DNA of 64,000 bases from Microbacterium sp. LKL04 (GCF_900102005.1 NZ_LT627736.1:1116001-1180000), one strand, 5' to 3'; shown: positions 42,966-52,119, counted from the stretch's first letter. Numbers and translations: made by a program. The notes: generated from the letters alone by a model not told the origin.

Positions 42966-45497
42966 ATGCGTTCGCCCCTTCCGCCCGCCGTCACCCGTGC
43001 TGTCCGCTCGGCGCTGAGCCGCGCGAAGCGCATCCCGACGTCGGAGCAGATCGCCTGGGCGAGGTCCCGGCCGATCCGGCATCGGACGGTGGTCTACGAA
43101 TCCTTCGCCGGTAACGGCGCGCTCTGCAACCCCGAGGCGATCTTCCGATCGCTGCTCGCCGACCCCGAGTTCGCCGATCTGACGCACATCTGGTCGATCA
43201 GTGATCCGGATGCCGCGGCGGCACTTCGCGCGGAGTTCGCCGACACCCGCAATGTCGTCATCGTTGCACGCGGGAGTGCCGCGTACTGGCGCGCCGTCTC
43301 GACAGCCGGATATCTCGTCAACAACGCCACCTTCCCCCCGGCGTTCAGCAAGCGCGTCGGCCAGGTCTACCTGAACACCTGGCACGGGACGCCTCTCAAG
43401 CTCATGGGCTTCGACATGCCCGGAGGTGCGCGCGAATCCGCCAACACCCTGCGCAACCTCCTGAATGCCGATTACCTCCTCGCGGCCAACCCGTTCATGG
43501 CCGAGACCATGTACGAGGACGCGTACCAGCTCCGCAACGTCTACCGCGGCGCGATCATCGAAGAGGGCTATCCGCGTATCGACCGGCAGTGGATGTCGGA
43601 TGCGGAGCGGGAGCAGCGCGTCGGTGCGCTCGCCGCTCAGTTGGGCACGTCGCTGACCGGGAAACGCATCGTGCTGTTCGCCCCGACCTGGCGGGGCAAC
43701 TCCTTCCAGGCCCCCGATGCGGATCTCGCGCACCTGGCCGACCAGGTCGCCGGACTCCAGCGGGAGCTCGGCGACGAGGTCGCTGTGCTCCTCAAGACCC
43801 ACCAGGTGGTGCACCGGGCGGCCAGCGGCATCCCGGCTCTGCGCCGTGTCCTCGTGCCGAACATCGTCGCAACGAACGTCCTCCTCGGCCTCGCCGACGC
43901 GCTCGTCACGGACTACTCCTCGATCTTCTTCGACTACCTGGCAACCGGCAGACCCATCGGCTTCCTCGTTCCCGATGGCGACGCGTACTCCGCCGATCGA
44001 GGCACCTACATGCCGCTGGACGAACTCCCCGGCCCTGTGCAGACCGATCCTCTGGCGCTCGGGCGCGACCTCGCCGACCTGCTGCGGCCGAATGCCGCGG
44101 CACACCCGCGGTACGCAGAATGGGCGGAACGATTCGTCCCGTACGACGACGGTCGAGCGACCGCCCGCGTCATCGACGTCGTGTTCCGTGGCCGCGAGGA
44201 GGGACGCCGCGTGCGCCCCGCGCGGCGGGACGACCGTCCCCGTCTGCTGTTCTACCTGGGCGGGATGCGTCTGAACGGCATCACGACCGCGGCCGTGAAC
44301 CTCCTGAATTCGCTCGACACCGAGCGCTACGACGTGACGGCTCTCATGGCCTTCCCCCGGGGGGCGACGACCCGTCACAACCAGACCCGCCTGAACCCGA
44401 ACATCCGACAGGTCTTCCGCGTCGGCGGCATGAACGGCCTGAAAGCGCGTCAGATCATGCGACGCGTCGCGGACGTCAGCACCGACCCGCTCCGCGCGCA
44501 CCGCCGCCTCGGGCACCGCACGCTGTGGCGGGACGAGTGGACACGCATCTTCGGGTCGGCCAAGTTCGACTGGGTCGCGGACTTCAGCGGATACAGCCCG
44601 TTCTGGGCGCACTTGATGCTGCATTCGCCACGCGCGGTGCGCGCGATCTGGCTGCACAACGAGATGGCCGCCGACCGCGACCGTACCGTCAACGGCAAGC
44701 AGGCGTTCCGGCGTTCGCTGGGGCGGGTCTTCGCGATGTACCGGGCCTACGACCAGCTCGTGTCCGTCTCCCCTGCCCTCACGGATCTCAATCGCGCCGA
44801 GCTCGCCGACTACGCCCGCCCGGACAGTTTCGTCACTCTCAGAAACCTTCCGGATCTCGTCTCCGCCGAGGCCGTCGACGAGCGCGACGAAGACGGTGAC
44901 GAACCCGAGGACGACGCGATCCTGGGGCAGGTGCTCGACGCCACCCTCGCGGCCCCCGGCATCCGGAGGTTCGTCTCGGTGGGCCGGCTGTCGACCGAGA
45001 AGAACCATGCCCGTCTCATCCGCGCGTTCGCTCGCCTCGCATCGGAAGCTCCCGACAGCCAGCTCTTCATCGTCGGCGGCGGGCCGTTGCGCGCGCAGCT
45101 CGAGCAGCAGGTGCGGGATGCCGGTCTGACCGGACGGGTCTTCCTGACCGGACCGCTCCGGGACCCGGTGTCCGTCATGCGACGGTGCGACTGCTTCGTC
45201 CTCTCCAGCGACTACGAGGGGCAGCCGATGGTCCTCATTGAAGCCGCCCAGTTGGGGCTGCCCATCGTCTCGACGGCATTCGGCTCCGCGCGCGGCGCTC
45301 TGCCGGGCGATGACATGCACATCGTCGACCGTGACGACGAGGCACTCGCCGAGGGGATGTCCGCATTCCTCGAGGGCCGGGTCGCGCCGGCATCGCTCGA
45401 CGTGGAGGCGTACACCGCGGAGGTGCTCTCGCAGTTCGATGCGCTGATCCCGCGGGGTGCGCCCGTGCGCGCTCCCCACGCCACGGGCACGCAGTGA
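42966..45497 (+). CDS. Fusion of CDP-glycerol glycerophosphotransferase-type domain and GT4 glycosyltransferase
   Basis: An 843-residue two-domain protein. Residues about 35-400 are a teichoic-acid-polymerase-like (TagF/TagB, PF04464) domain: NTWHGTPLK with catalytic-type His, LFAPTWRG, LLKTHQ and VTDYSSIFFDY. After a basic linker, residues about 415-820 are a GT-B glycosyltransferase with VGRLSTEKNHARLI and EGQPMVLIEAAQLGLP (family 4). One chain could thus add a polyol phosphate and a sugar to the same polymer. It overlaps the following GT2 gene (GTGA). Confidence 0.87.
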   Translation: MRSPLPPAVTRAVRSALSRAKRIPTSEQIAWARSRPIRHRTVVYESFAGNGALCNPEAIFRSLLADPEFADLTHIWSISDPDAAAALRAEFADTRNVVIVARGSAAYWRAVSTAGYLVNNATFPPAFSKRVGQVYLNTWHGTPLKLMGFDMPGGARESANTLRNLLNADYLLAANPFMAETMYEDAYQLRNVYRGAIIEEGYPRIDRQWMSDAEREQRVGALAAQLGTSLTGKRIVLFAPTWRGNSFQAPDADLAHLADQVAGLQRELGDEVAVLLKTHQVVHRAASGIPALRRVLVPNIVATNVLLGLADALVTDYSSIFFDYLATGRPIGFLVPDGDAYSADRGTYMPLDELPGPVQTDPLALGRDLADLLRPNAAAHPRYAEWAERFVPYDDGRATARVIDVVFRGREEGRRVRPARRDDRPRLLFYLGGMRLNGITTAAVNLLNSLDTERYDVTALMAFPRGATTRHNQTRLNPNIRQVFRVGGMNGLKARQIMRRVADVSTDPLRAHRRLGHRTLWRDEWTRIFGSAKFDWVADFSGYSPFWAHLMLHSPRAVRAIWLHNEMAADRDRTVNGKQAFRRSLGRVFAMYRAYDQLVSVSPALTDLNRAELADYARPDSFVTLRNLPDLVSAEAVDERDEDGDEPEDDAILGQVLDATLAAPGIRRFVSVGRLSTEKNHARLIRAFARLASEAPDSQLFIVGGGPLRAQLEQQVRDAGLTGRVFLTGPLRDPVSVMRRCDCFVLSSDYEGQPMVLIEAAQLGLPIVSTAFGSARGALPGDDMHIVDRDDEALAEGMSAFLEGRVAPASLDVEAYTAEVLSQFDALIPRGAPVRAPHATGTQ

Positions 45498-46561
45498 CGG
45501 TCGACGCGCCGGTTCCGGCGCCCGACGCCGGCGTCACGTTCGTGATGCCCGTACTCAACGAGCGCGATTACCTCGAACGCGCGGTCGAGACGGTCCTGCA
45601 GCAGGACGTCGACGGTCCCGCCGAGCTGATCCTCGCCCTCGGACCGTCTTCCGACGGGACGACCGAGCTCGCACAGCGGCTGGCCTCGGCCGACGCGCGC
45701 ATCCGCCTCGTCGACAACCCGCGAGCCGACATCCCCGTGGCCCTGAACCTGGCGATCCGCGCGGCGCGGCATCCCACCATCGTCCGCGTCGACGCCCACT
45801 CCGAACTCGCGCCGGGGTACACGCGTCGAGCACTGTCCACCCTGGACCGCGTTCGCGCCGCCAACGTCGGCGGTGTGATGCGTGCGGACGGACGCACGCC
45901 GTTCCAGCGAGCCGTCGCGATCGCGTACAACTCCCCGGCCGGCCTGGGCGGGGGCGCGTACCACGGCGGCGCCCCGGAAGGACCTGCCGAATCCGCATAC
46001 CTCGGCGTCATGCGCCGGAGCGTGTTGGAGGAGGTCGGGCTCTTCGACGAGTCGATTCGGCGCGGAGAGGACTGGGAGCTCAATCTCCGCATCCGGCAGG
46101 CCGGTTACCGTGTGTGGTTCGACCCGGAACTCGCCGTCACCTACTGGCCACGCGAGAACTGGGCGCGTCTCGCCCGCCAGTTCGTCGCCACGGGCACGTG
46201 GCGCGGAGAACTCGTCCGCCGGTTCGGACGCCAGAACTCGCTGCGCTTCTTCGCGCCGCCGGCGCTCGTCGTCGCTTTCACGATGAGCATCGTCCTCGGC
46301 ATCCTGCAGGTCACCGGTACCGTGAGCGGACTCTTCGCAGCGGTCCTCTCCGTCGTCCACCTTCCCGTGGCGCTCTACGTCCTGGGAGTGCTCGCGTTCA
46401 GCGCGATCGCCGGACGGACTCTCGGTCAACGCGCATGGCTCGCGGCGGTGCTTCCCACGATGCACCTCGCGTGGGGCGCTGGCTTCCTCATCGGAGTCCT
46501 CAGAGGCGCTCACGACACCGTCGACACGTCCCGCCTGGACCGCAACACGCCTCTGCCCTGA
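45494..46561 (+). CDS. Membrane-associated glycosyltransferase family 2
   Basis: A 355-residue GT-A enzyme: VTFVMPVLNERDYLERAVETVL start, LGPSSDGT loop, VRVDAHSEL as the DxD site, and GEDWELNLRIRQAGYRV for acceptor binding. About three hydrophobic helices occupy residues 250-335, so the enzyme is membrane bound. The GTG start lies in the stop codon of the fusion gene, making a co-translated pair for one polymer. It resembles succinoglycan-type ExoA transferases; the sugar is unknown. Confidence 0.85.
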   Translation: MTVDAPVPAPDAGVTFVMPVLNERDYLERAVETVLQQDVDGPAELILALGPSSDGTTELAQRLASADARIRLVDNPRADIPVALNLAIRAARHPTIVRVDAHSELAPGYTRRALSTLDRVRAANVGGVMRADGRTPFQRAVAIAYNSPAGLGGGAYHGGAPEGPAESAYLGVMRRSVLEEVGLFDESIRRGEDWELNLRIRQAGYRVWFDPELAVTYWPRENWARLARQFVATGTWRGELVRRFGRQNSLRFFAPPALVVAFTMSIVLGILQVTGTVSGLFAAVLSVVHLPVALYVLGVLAFSAIAGRTLGQRAWLAAVLPTMHLAWGAGFLIGVLRGAHDTVDTSRLDRNTPLP

Positions 46562-46567
46562 CGCCTG

Positions 46568-48013
46568 TCAGTCGCGCAGGATCATGCCCTGGTCGAGAAG
46601 CCTGGCCACGACGCGCTCGGCGGCCCGCCCGTCGTCGCGGGCGTTGAATCGCGCGACCCACGATGCATAGCGTTCGGCGTAGCGCTCGGGCGTGCTCGCG
46701 TCGGTGAGCGCCGCCGTGAGCTCCTCCTGCGTCGAGGTCAGCGGGCCGGGCGCCCGCGCGGCCAGGTCGAAGTAGAACCCCCGTAGCTTGCCGCGGTAGT
46801 GGTCGAGATCCGGAGCGAAGAAGTAGACGGGCTTCCCGGTGACGGTGAAATCGAACATCACCGAGGAGTAGTCCGTGATGAGCGCATCCGCGGCGAGCAG
46901 GAGGGCGGAGGTGTCGGGGAAGGCCGTGACGTCGATCACTCGCGAACCGATCGAATCGGTGCCCGGCACGAGTGTGCGCGAGTGCCCCCGGACGAGGACC
47001 ACCGCCCCGGCGTCGGCTGCCAGGCGTTCGAGGTCGAGGAAGTCCACCATCTGATCACGGTCGTCCCGCCACGTCGGCGCGTAGAGGAGGACCCGCTCCT
47101 CCGGCGAGACGCCGAGACCCCGGCGTATGCGATCCCTGTCGCCCGTCGCGAGGACGTCGTTGCGCGGGTACCCCTCGACCCAGATCGGTCGTCGACCGAA
47201 TGCATACGCCTTGGCGAGGATGCCCGCCGCGTAGGGGTTCTGTGCGAGCAGGACATCCCATCGCCTGCTCTCGCGGATGACGGCGAGGACGCGACGAGGG
47301 TCGAAGCCCGGACGCTGAAGAGCAAGACGCTTCAGCGGCGTACCGTGCCACGTCTGCAGGACGCGCTGGCCGGGACGACGGACGAACCGCTTGCGGAGCC
47401 AATCGTTGACGACGAGGAGACGAGCCGCGCCCCGGACCCGCCACCACTCGGGAGAACCCTCGACCACGGGGACAGCGCCGTCCGGTACATCGACGGAGCG
47501 GTCGGCCACGCTCCAATACCGCGTCACCCCCGGAGCCACGCGAGCGAGCTCCGCGTCGATCGCTCGCGGGTTGCAGCTCGCGTTCCGGCCGTAGAAGCTC
47601 TCGAACAGCACCGCGTTCTCGAGCGGAGACGATGCGCGGGCGTAGGTGCTCTCGAGTGCGGACTGGCCGCCGGTGGAGGCATCCGCGTCCGTCAGCGGGG
47701 GCGAGACGATCACCCGTCCGCCCTGGACCTCGACGGCGAGCATCTCGCCCACCGCCCGCGGGAACGCCACGAGATCTGCGGCGTGGACCTCGCGGCCGTC
47801 CATCACGACGCGGTACGTCCCGCTCGGGAGGGCGAGCAGCGGGCCGCCCCACCGCGAGACGCGCAGCGGGACCGTGGCCCGCCACCCGGCATCCGTTTCG
47901 GCGATGGAGCCCGCGACACGGGCGCGCGGACCCTCGAGACGGATCTCGGCAGGAGCCGGCCCCGCCCCCTCGAGGATGAGGGCATCGCCCGGCGCCAGTG
48001 CGGCCTGGATCAT
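46568..48013 (-). CDS. CDP-glycerol glycerophosphotransferase-family protein (second)
   Basis: A 481-residue protein. The C-terminal about 350 residues form the TagF-like domain: LQTWHGTPLKRLAL (catalytic His), LLYAPTWRDDRDQ, LVRGHS and ALITDYSSVMFDF. The N-terminal 110 residues are a separate beta-rich module (DALILEGAGPAPAEIRLEG, SGTYRVVMDG), as seen on some TagF-like proteins. It overlaps the upstream paralogue by ATGA and is convergent with the GT2 gene. Confidence 0.86.
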   Translation of the reverse strand: MIQAALAPGDALILEGAGPAPAEIRLEGPRARVAGSIAETDAGWRATVPLRVSRWGGPLLALPSGTYRVVMDGREVHAADLVAFPRAVGEMLAVEVQGGRVIVSPPLTDADASTGGQSALESTYARASSPLENAVLFESFYGRNASCNPRAIDAELARVAPGVTRYWSVADRSVDVPDGAVPVVEGSPEWWRVRGAARLLVVNDWLRKRFVRRPGQRVLQTWHGTPLKRLALQRPGFDPRRVLAVIRESRRWDVLLAQNPYAAGILAKAYAFGRRPIWVEGYPRNDVLATGDRDRIRRGLGVSPEERVLLYAPTWRDDRDQMVDFLDLERLAADAGAVVLVRGHSRTLVPGTDSIGSRVIDVTAFPDTSALLLAADALITDYSSVMFDFTVTGKPVYFFAPDLDHYRGKLRGFYFDLAARAPGPLTSTQEELTAALTDASTPERYAERYASWVARFNARDDGRAAERVVARLLDQGMILRD

Positions 48014-49251
48014 TCCTTGCCTTTCGTCGTTCGCGACGCGGCGAGACCGCGCCGGATGGCGCGGTACACGCGCTCGGCGTTACGGCCGTCACGGTAGGCG
48101 TGGACGCGAGAACTGAGGTCCTGTGCCCGTGCGATCCGCCGGGCACGCTCGGAGTCGTCGAGGAGAACGATCGCGAGTCGGCGTGCGACCTCGCCCCACG
48201 TGGTCGCCGCATCCTCGCCCGCGAGGTCGCGATATCTCCCGTAGAAGCCCCGTTCGACGGCGTAGCGACGCTCGTCCGGAGCGAAGAACACGACGGGAAG
48301 CGGGATGAGCGCCGTGTCGTAGATGAGGGAGGAGTAGTCGGTGATCAATGCATCGAACGCCGGGAGAACCGGTGTGACGTCCGCGATGAGGTCCGCTCCC
48401 AGCCGCCGGACGCGGTCCGTCCCCGGGGGTGGCGCGTACTCCCCCGCGCCGAGGGGGTGCGAGCGGATCACGAGGACGGCATTCGCCGATTCGAGCGCCT
48501 CGACGATCGTCGCCCATTCGGCCGGCCCCGGGATCGCGGGATCCGGCGCCCCGTCCCGCCACGTGGGTGCGTAAAGCACGAGGTGCGCGCCGGAAGTCGG
48601 TCCGACCAGCGCCTCGACCGAAGCCCGTGCGTCTGCTGCCGAGCCGTCGGCGAGCACGTCCACACGGGGTTCACCGGTGACCGGGATCCTGTCGTGACTC
48701 AGCCCGAATGCCGACTCCAGGCGACCGCGGACGAGGTGGGATGCGGCGGGCAGCAGACAGATGCGTCGTTGCGTGCGCCGGTAGGCGTACCGCAGGAGAG
48801 GAGCGAGTCCCGGCAGGTTGACCGGCGCTTTCGCTGTGACCGGTGAGTCGAGTCCGAGGCGCTTTAGGGGGATGCCATGCCACAGCTGGACGAGGAATGA
48901 TCCCGCAGTCCCGTACCGGTTCACATCGCCGGCGCCGTGGGTGACGACGACCACCCTGGCCCTGGCAGTGAGCCAGAACCCGCGCACACCGCCCTTCGGC
49001 ACAGAAGGCACGCCGGCGCGTCGGGCGGCAGCGGCATCCTTCTCGGAGCCCGTCAGCCAGACGGCGTGCTCCCCGTTCGCCGCGGCGACCTGCCAGAGCG
49101 CCCACGCCCCCTCGCCGATTCCGGCGGCGGAGCCGAACACCCACAGATCCCTGGACCGAGGGATAAACCGCGTCGCAACGAGGCCCAGCACGTGGAGCGG
49201 GAGTCTCAGCACCTGCGCCGCGTTGCCCGACGAGAACGAGAACGACCCCAT
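48010..49251 (-). CDS. CDP-glycerol glycerophosphotransferase-family protein (third)
   Basis: A 413-residue TagB/TagF-like protein: LVQLWHGIPLKRLGL (catalytic His), LVLYAPTWRDG, VIRSHPLG and ALITDYSSLIYD. An amphipathic N-terminal region (VLRLPLHVLGLVATRFIP) probably binds the membrane. It heads the two-gene minus-strand unit. The ATG lies in the arm of a 16-bp inverted repeat and follows TAGGCT by 6 nt, so both initiation and read-through could be controlled at this point. Confidence 0.86.
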   Translation of the reverse strand: MGSFSFSSGNAAQVLRLPLHVLGLVATRFIPRSRDLWVFGSAAGIGEGAWALWQVAAANGEHAVWLTGSEKDAAAARRAGVPSVPKGGVRGFWLTARARVVVVTHGAGDVNRYGTAGSFLVQLWHGIPLKRLGLDSPVTAKAPVNLPGLAPLLRYAYRRTQRRICLLPAASHLVRGRLESAFGLSHDRIPVTGEPRVDVLADGSAADARASVEALVGPTSGAHLVLYAPTWRDGAPDPAIPGPAEWATIVEALESANAVLVIRSHPLGAGEYAPPPGTDRVRRLGADLIADVTPVLPAFDALITDYSSLIYDTALIPLPVVFFAPDERRYAVERGFYGRYRDLAGEDAATTWGEVARRLAIVLLDDSERARRIARAQDLSSRVHAYRDGRNAERVYRAIRRGLAASRTTKGKE

Positions 49252-49279
49252 CCCGCGAGCCTATCGCGGGATGGGGTCG
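49243..49279. repeat. Perfect 16-bp inverted repeat over the start codon, with leaderless -10 box inside
   Basis: CGACCCCATCCCGCGA (49243-49258) and TCGCGGGATGGGGTCG (49264-49279) are exact inverted copies around the loop GCCTA. On the minus strand the -10 hexamer TAGGCT (49263-49258) covers the loop and ends 6 nt before the ATG at 49251, which lies in the arm. It also stands 24 bp after the htrA stop, so as RNA from htrA it would form a terminator-like hairpin. Confidence 0.85.
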
Positions 49280-49303
49280 CGCCTCGGAGGGGCGCTGGAG
49301 CGA

Positions 49304-50767
49304 TCAGTCGCTCAGCGTGCCGAGCGTGACGTCGGCGCTCTGCGATCTGCCGTCACGGACGTAGACGAGGTTCGCCGAGCTGCCTGCCGCCAGAGCGCGG
49401 ACCTGGGCCGTGAGGTCGGTGGCGTCGCGGACCGGGACTCCGTCGAATTCCGTGACGACGTCGCCCGCCTTCAGGCCCGCCTGCGCTGCTGCGCCGCCCG
49501 GGGTCACCTGGCTGATGAGCGCACCGGCGACGGTGCTGTCCTCCGCGTCCGCGGCATTGCCGACCATCGCGCCGAGCAGGCCGTGGGTGGCCTTGCCGTC
49601 CTTGATGATCTCGTCTGCAACACGCTTGACCACGTTCGACGGGATCGAGAAGCCGACTCCGATGGAGCCCGCCTCGCTGGAGGAGGACGAACCGCCGCCC
49701 GCGGTCGCGATCGCGACGTTGATGCCGATGAGATTGCCTTCATCGTCGACGAGTGCGCCACCCGAGTTCCCCGGGTTGATGGCGGCATCCGTCTGGATGA
49801 CCGCGATCGAGATCGTTCCCGACGAACCCGAACCGCGCTGCTCGCCCTGGCCGAAATCGAACTGGAACGGCGACTCGCCGTTCTGGCCCTGTCCCTGCTC
49901 CTGCTCGCCCGAGTCGGGGACGGCGGAGGAGGCGATCTGGATGGAGCGGTTCAGTGCGCTGACGATGCCGGTCGTGACCGTGTTGGACAGGCCGAGCGGG
50001 GCGCCCACAGCGACGGTCGTGTCCCCGACATTGAGCTTGGCGGAGTCGGCGAAGGTGATGGGAGTGAGGTCTGTCGCGTCCGTCAGCTTGATGACGGCGA
50101 GGTCGTAGATCGGATCGGTGCCCACGATCTTCGCGTTGAAGACGCGGCCGTCGGAGGTCGTGACCCGGAGGGACGCGTCGGAGCTCGCTCCGTCCAGGGT
50201 CACCACATGCGTGTTGGTGACGACGTAGCCGTCCTCGCTGAGGATGACTCCGGATCCCGTACCGCCGCCGCTCGACGACGTGGCGCTGATGGTCACGACG
50301 CTGGGAAGCGTCTTGGTAGCGATGCCCGTGGTCTGGTTGACCTGGTCCGGATCATTGACCGTGATCTGGGTCGACCCCTTGGGCGCGACCGCGGCCGCCT
50401 GTGGCTGGAAGACGTCGTTCCCGATCGCTGCACCGCCGAGGCCCGACACCGCGCCCACGATGGCAGCGGCGACGAGCACCGCCACGATCTTGCCCGAGCC
50501 GACCTTCGCGTCGTGAGACCGCTCCGCCGCCGGCTCACCGGGCTGGGGCTGCGTCGAGAACGCCGCGCCCGGGGCGTGCTGGCCGGCATCCTGGGCGCCC
50601 TGCGGGTGGGTCGCCTGCCCGTACCACCCCTGGCCGGAGTGATGCGCAGGCGTGGCCTGGGCGTCCGGGGCACCCTGGTGACCGGGCGCACCGGATTCAG
50701 GCAGCGGCGGACGCGGGGGCACATTCGCTCCGGACGTGTTCGGGTCGGGGGTGTTCGAATCGCTCAT
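49304..50767 (-). CDS. htrA: HtrA/DegP-like membrane-anchored trypsin-like serine protease
   Basis: A 487-residue envelope protease. The cytoplasmic N-terminus (about 90 residues, Pro/Gln/Ala-rich) is followed by one helix (KIVAVLVAAAIVGAVSGLGG), the trypsin-like domain with His (VVTNTHVV), Asp (DLAVIKL) and Ser (GNSGGALV), and a C-terminal PDZ domain (AAQAGLKAGDVVTEFDG). It acts in quality control outside the membrane and, in related bacteria, cuts anti-sigma factors. An AAAAAGGAG site precedes the ATG. Confidence 0.93.
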   Translation of the reverse strand: MSDSNTPDPNTSGANVPPRPPLPESGAPGHQGAPDAQATPAHHSGQGWYGQATHPQGAQDAGQHAPGAAFSTQPQPGEPAAERSHDAKVGSGKIVAVLVAAAIVGAVSGLGGAAIGNDVFQPQAAAVAPKGSTQITVNDPDQVNQTTGIATKTLPSVVTISATSSSGGGTGSGVILSEDGYVVTNTHVVTLDGASSDASLRVTTSDGRVFNAKIVGTDPIYDLAVIKLTDATDLTPITFADSAKLNVGDTTVAVGAPLGLSNTVTTGIVSALNRSIQIASSAVPDSGEQEQGQGQNGESPFQFDFGQGEQRGSGSSGTISIAVIQTDAAINPGNSGGALVDDEGNLIGINVAIATAGGGSSSSSEAGSIGVGFSIPSNVVKRVADEIIKDGKATHGLLGAMVGNAADAEDSTVAGALISQVTPGGAAAQAGLKAGDVVTEFDGVPVRDATDLTAQVRALAAGSSANLVYVRDGRSQSADVTLGTLSD

Positions 50768-50881
50768 GGGACTGCTCCTTTTTCGAGGCGACTTCAGAGT
50801 GCTCCCGGAGTCTGTGGACCAGCTATGCCACCCCTCCGATCAGCCTATGGGAGTGCGCCGGGCATCCGGGTCGCCCGGCGA

Positions 50882-50887
50882 TACGCT
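50882..50887 (+). promoter_or_regulatory. Leaderless promoter -10 (TACGCT) of the aminotransferase gene
   Basis: TACGCT lies 6 nt before the GTG at 50894. This sets the start codon; the much longer open frame upstream is antisense to htrA. Confidence 0.6.
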
Positions 50888-50893
50888 GGGCCC

Positions 50894-52102
50894 GTGCTGC
50901 ACATATCCGGCGCCTGGCAACGCGCAGCCCGCGGAGCGGGCCTCCTGTCCCCCGACGGCGACCTGACCCCCACGATCTTCGCCGAGATCACGGCGGCGGC
51001 CGTCCGGCACGACGCCGTCAATCTCGGCCAGGGCTTCCCCGACGAGGACGGGCCTTCAGAGGTGCTCGACGCAGCTCTGACAGCGATCCGCAGCGGCGTC
51101 AATCAGTACCCGCCGGGGCGCGGCATGCCGGTCCTCCGAGAGGCGGTCGCGGACCACCAGCACCGGTTCTACGGCGTCGACCTCGATCCCGACCGCGAAG
51201 TCCTCGTCACCGCCGGCGCGACGGAGGCCCTGACCGCCGCGATCCTCGCGCTCCTCGACGGCTCCGATGACGAGGTCGTCGTCTTCGAACCGTTCTACGA
51301 CTCCTACGCGGCTGCGGTCGCGCTCGCCGGGGCGCGCCTCGTTCCGGTCCCGTTGCGGTGGCCCGGCCTGGAGCCGGATGTGGACGACCTCCGGACGGCC
51401 GTCACCGACCGGACCCGGATCATCCTCGTCAACGATCCCCACAACCCGACCGGAACGATGTTCTCCGCCGAGGTCCGCGAGGAGATCGTCCGGCTCGCGC
51501 ATCTGCACGACGCGCTCATCGTGACCGACGAGGTCTACGAGCACCTGGTGATGTCGGGCAGCCACACACCGATCGCGACACTGCCCGGCGCAGCCGAGCG
51601 GACGCTCACGATCTCGTCCGGAGGGAAGACGTTCCGGACGACGGGATGGAAGGTCGGCTGGATCAGCGGGCCCGCTGATCTCGTGGACGCCGTCCTCGCC
51701 GTCAAGCAGTACCTCACCTACGTGAACGGGGCACCGTTCCAGCCCGCGATCGCCGTCGGCCTCGGCTTGCCCGACCGATACTTCGAGGACCTGGCGGCGA
51801 CCCAGCGGGAACGGCGTGACCTGCTGGGCGCCGGACTCGTCGCCGCGGGATTCGAGGTGAGCACCCCCGCGGGCTCGTACTTCACGGTCGCCGACGTCCG
51901 CTCGATGCTCGCCGAGGGGGAGGATGCCGCCGACTTCTGCCGCGCGCTCCCCGAGCGCGTCGGCGTGGCGGCGATTCCCGTGACGGCGTTCGTGACACCC
52001 GGCCACCGGGCGGAGTACGCAACGCTCGTCCGCTTCGCATCCTGCAAGCGGACGGACGTCATCGCAGAGGCTGCGCGGCGTTTGGCGGCATCCGCCCGTT
52101 GA
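50894..52102 (+). CDS. Class I/II PLP-dependent aminotransferase
   Basis: A 402-residue fold-type I aminotransferase: NLGQGFPD substrate loop, TAGATEAL phosphate loop, NDPHNPTGTMF, VTDEVYEHLV (PLP-Asp) and SGGKTFRTTGWKVGW with the Schiff-base Lys and phosphate Arg/Trp. It resembles kynurenine/methionine aminotransferases and DapC-like enzymes (YbdL/KAT group). With a nitrilase-family amidase gene downstream on the opposite strand, a role in the omega-amidase/glutamine transaminase salvage pair is possible but unproven. Confidence 0.9.
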   Translation: MLHISGAWQRAARGAGLLSPDGDLTPTIFAEITAAAVRHDAVNLGQGFPDEDGPSEVLDAALTAIRSGVNQYPPGRGMPVLREAVADHQHRFYGVDLDPDREVLVTAGATEALTAAILALLDGSDDEVVVFEPFYDSYAAAVALAGARLVPVPLRWPGLEPDVDDLRTAVTDRTRIILVNDPHNPTGTMFSAEVREEIVRLAHLHDALIVTDEVYEHLVMSGSHTPIATLPGAAERTLTISSGGKTFRTTGWKVGWISGPADLVDAVLAVKQYLTYVNGAPFQPAIAVGLGLPDRYFEDLAATQRERRDLLGAGLVAAGFEVSTPAGSYFTVADVRSMLAEGEDAADFCRALPERVGVAAIPVTAFVTPGHRAEYATLVRFASCKRTDVIAEAARRLAASAR

Positions 52103-52119
52103 CGCGCGACGCGCGCGTC
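52101..52119. terminator. Hairpin between convergent aminotransferase and amidase genes
   Basis: GACGCGCG (52101-52108) and CGCGCGTC (52112-52119) form an 8-bp stem with a 3-nt loop, lying between and touching both stop codons. Confidence 0.5.

Noticed and set aside
42837..45479. An 880-codon minus-strand open frame
   Set aside because: It is the shadow of the TagF-GT4 fusion gene on the opposite strand; its composition is Arg/Glu/Gly-rich without motifs.
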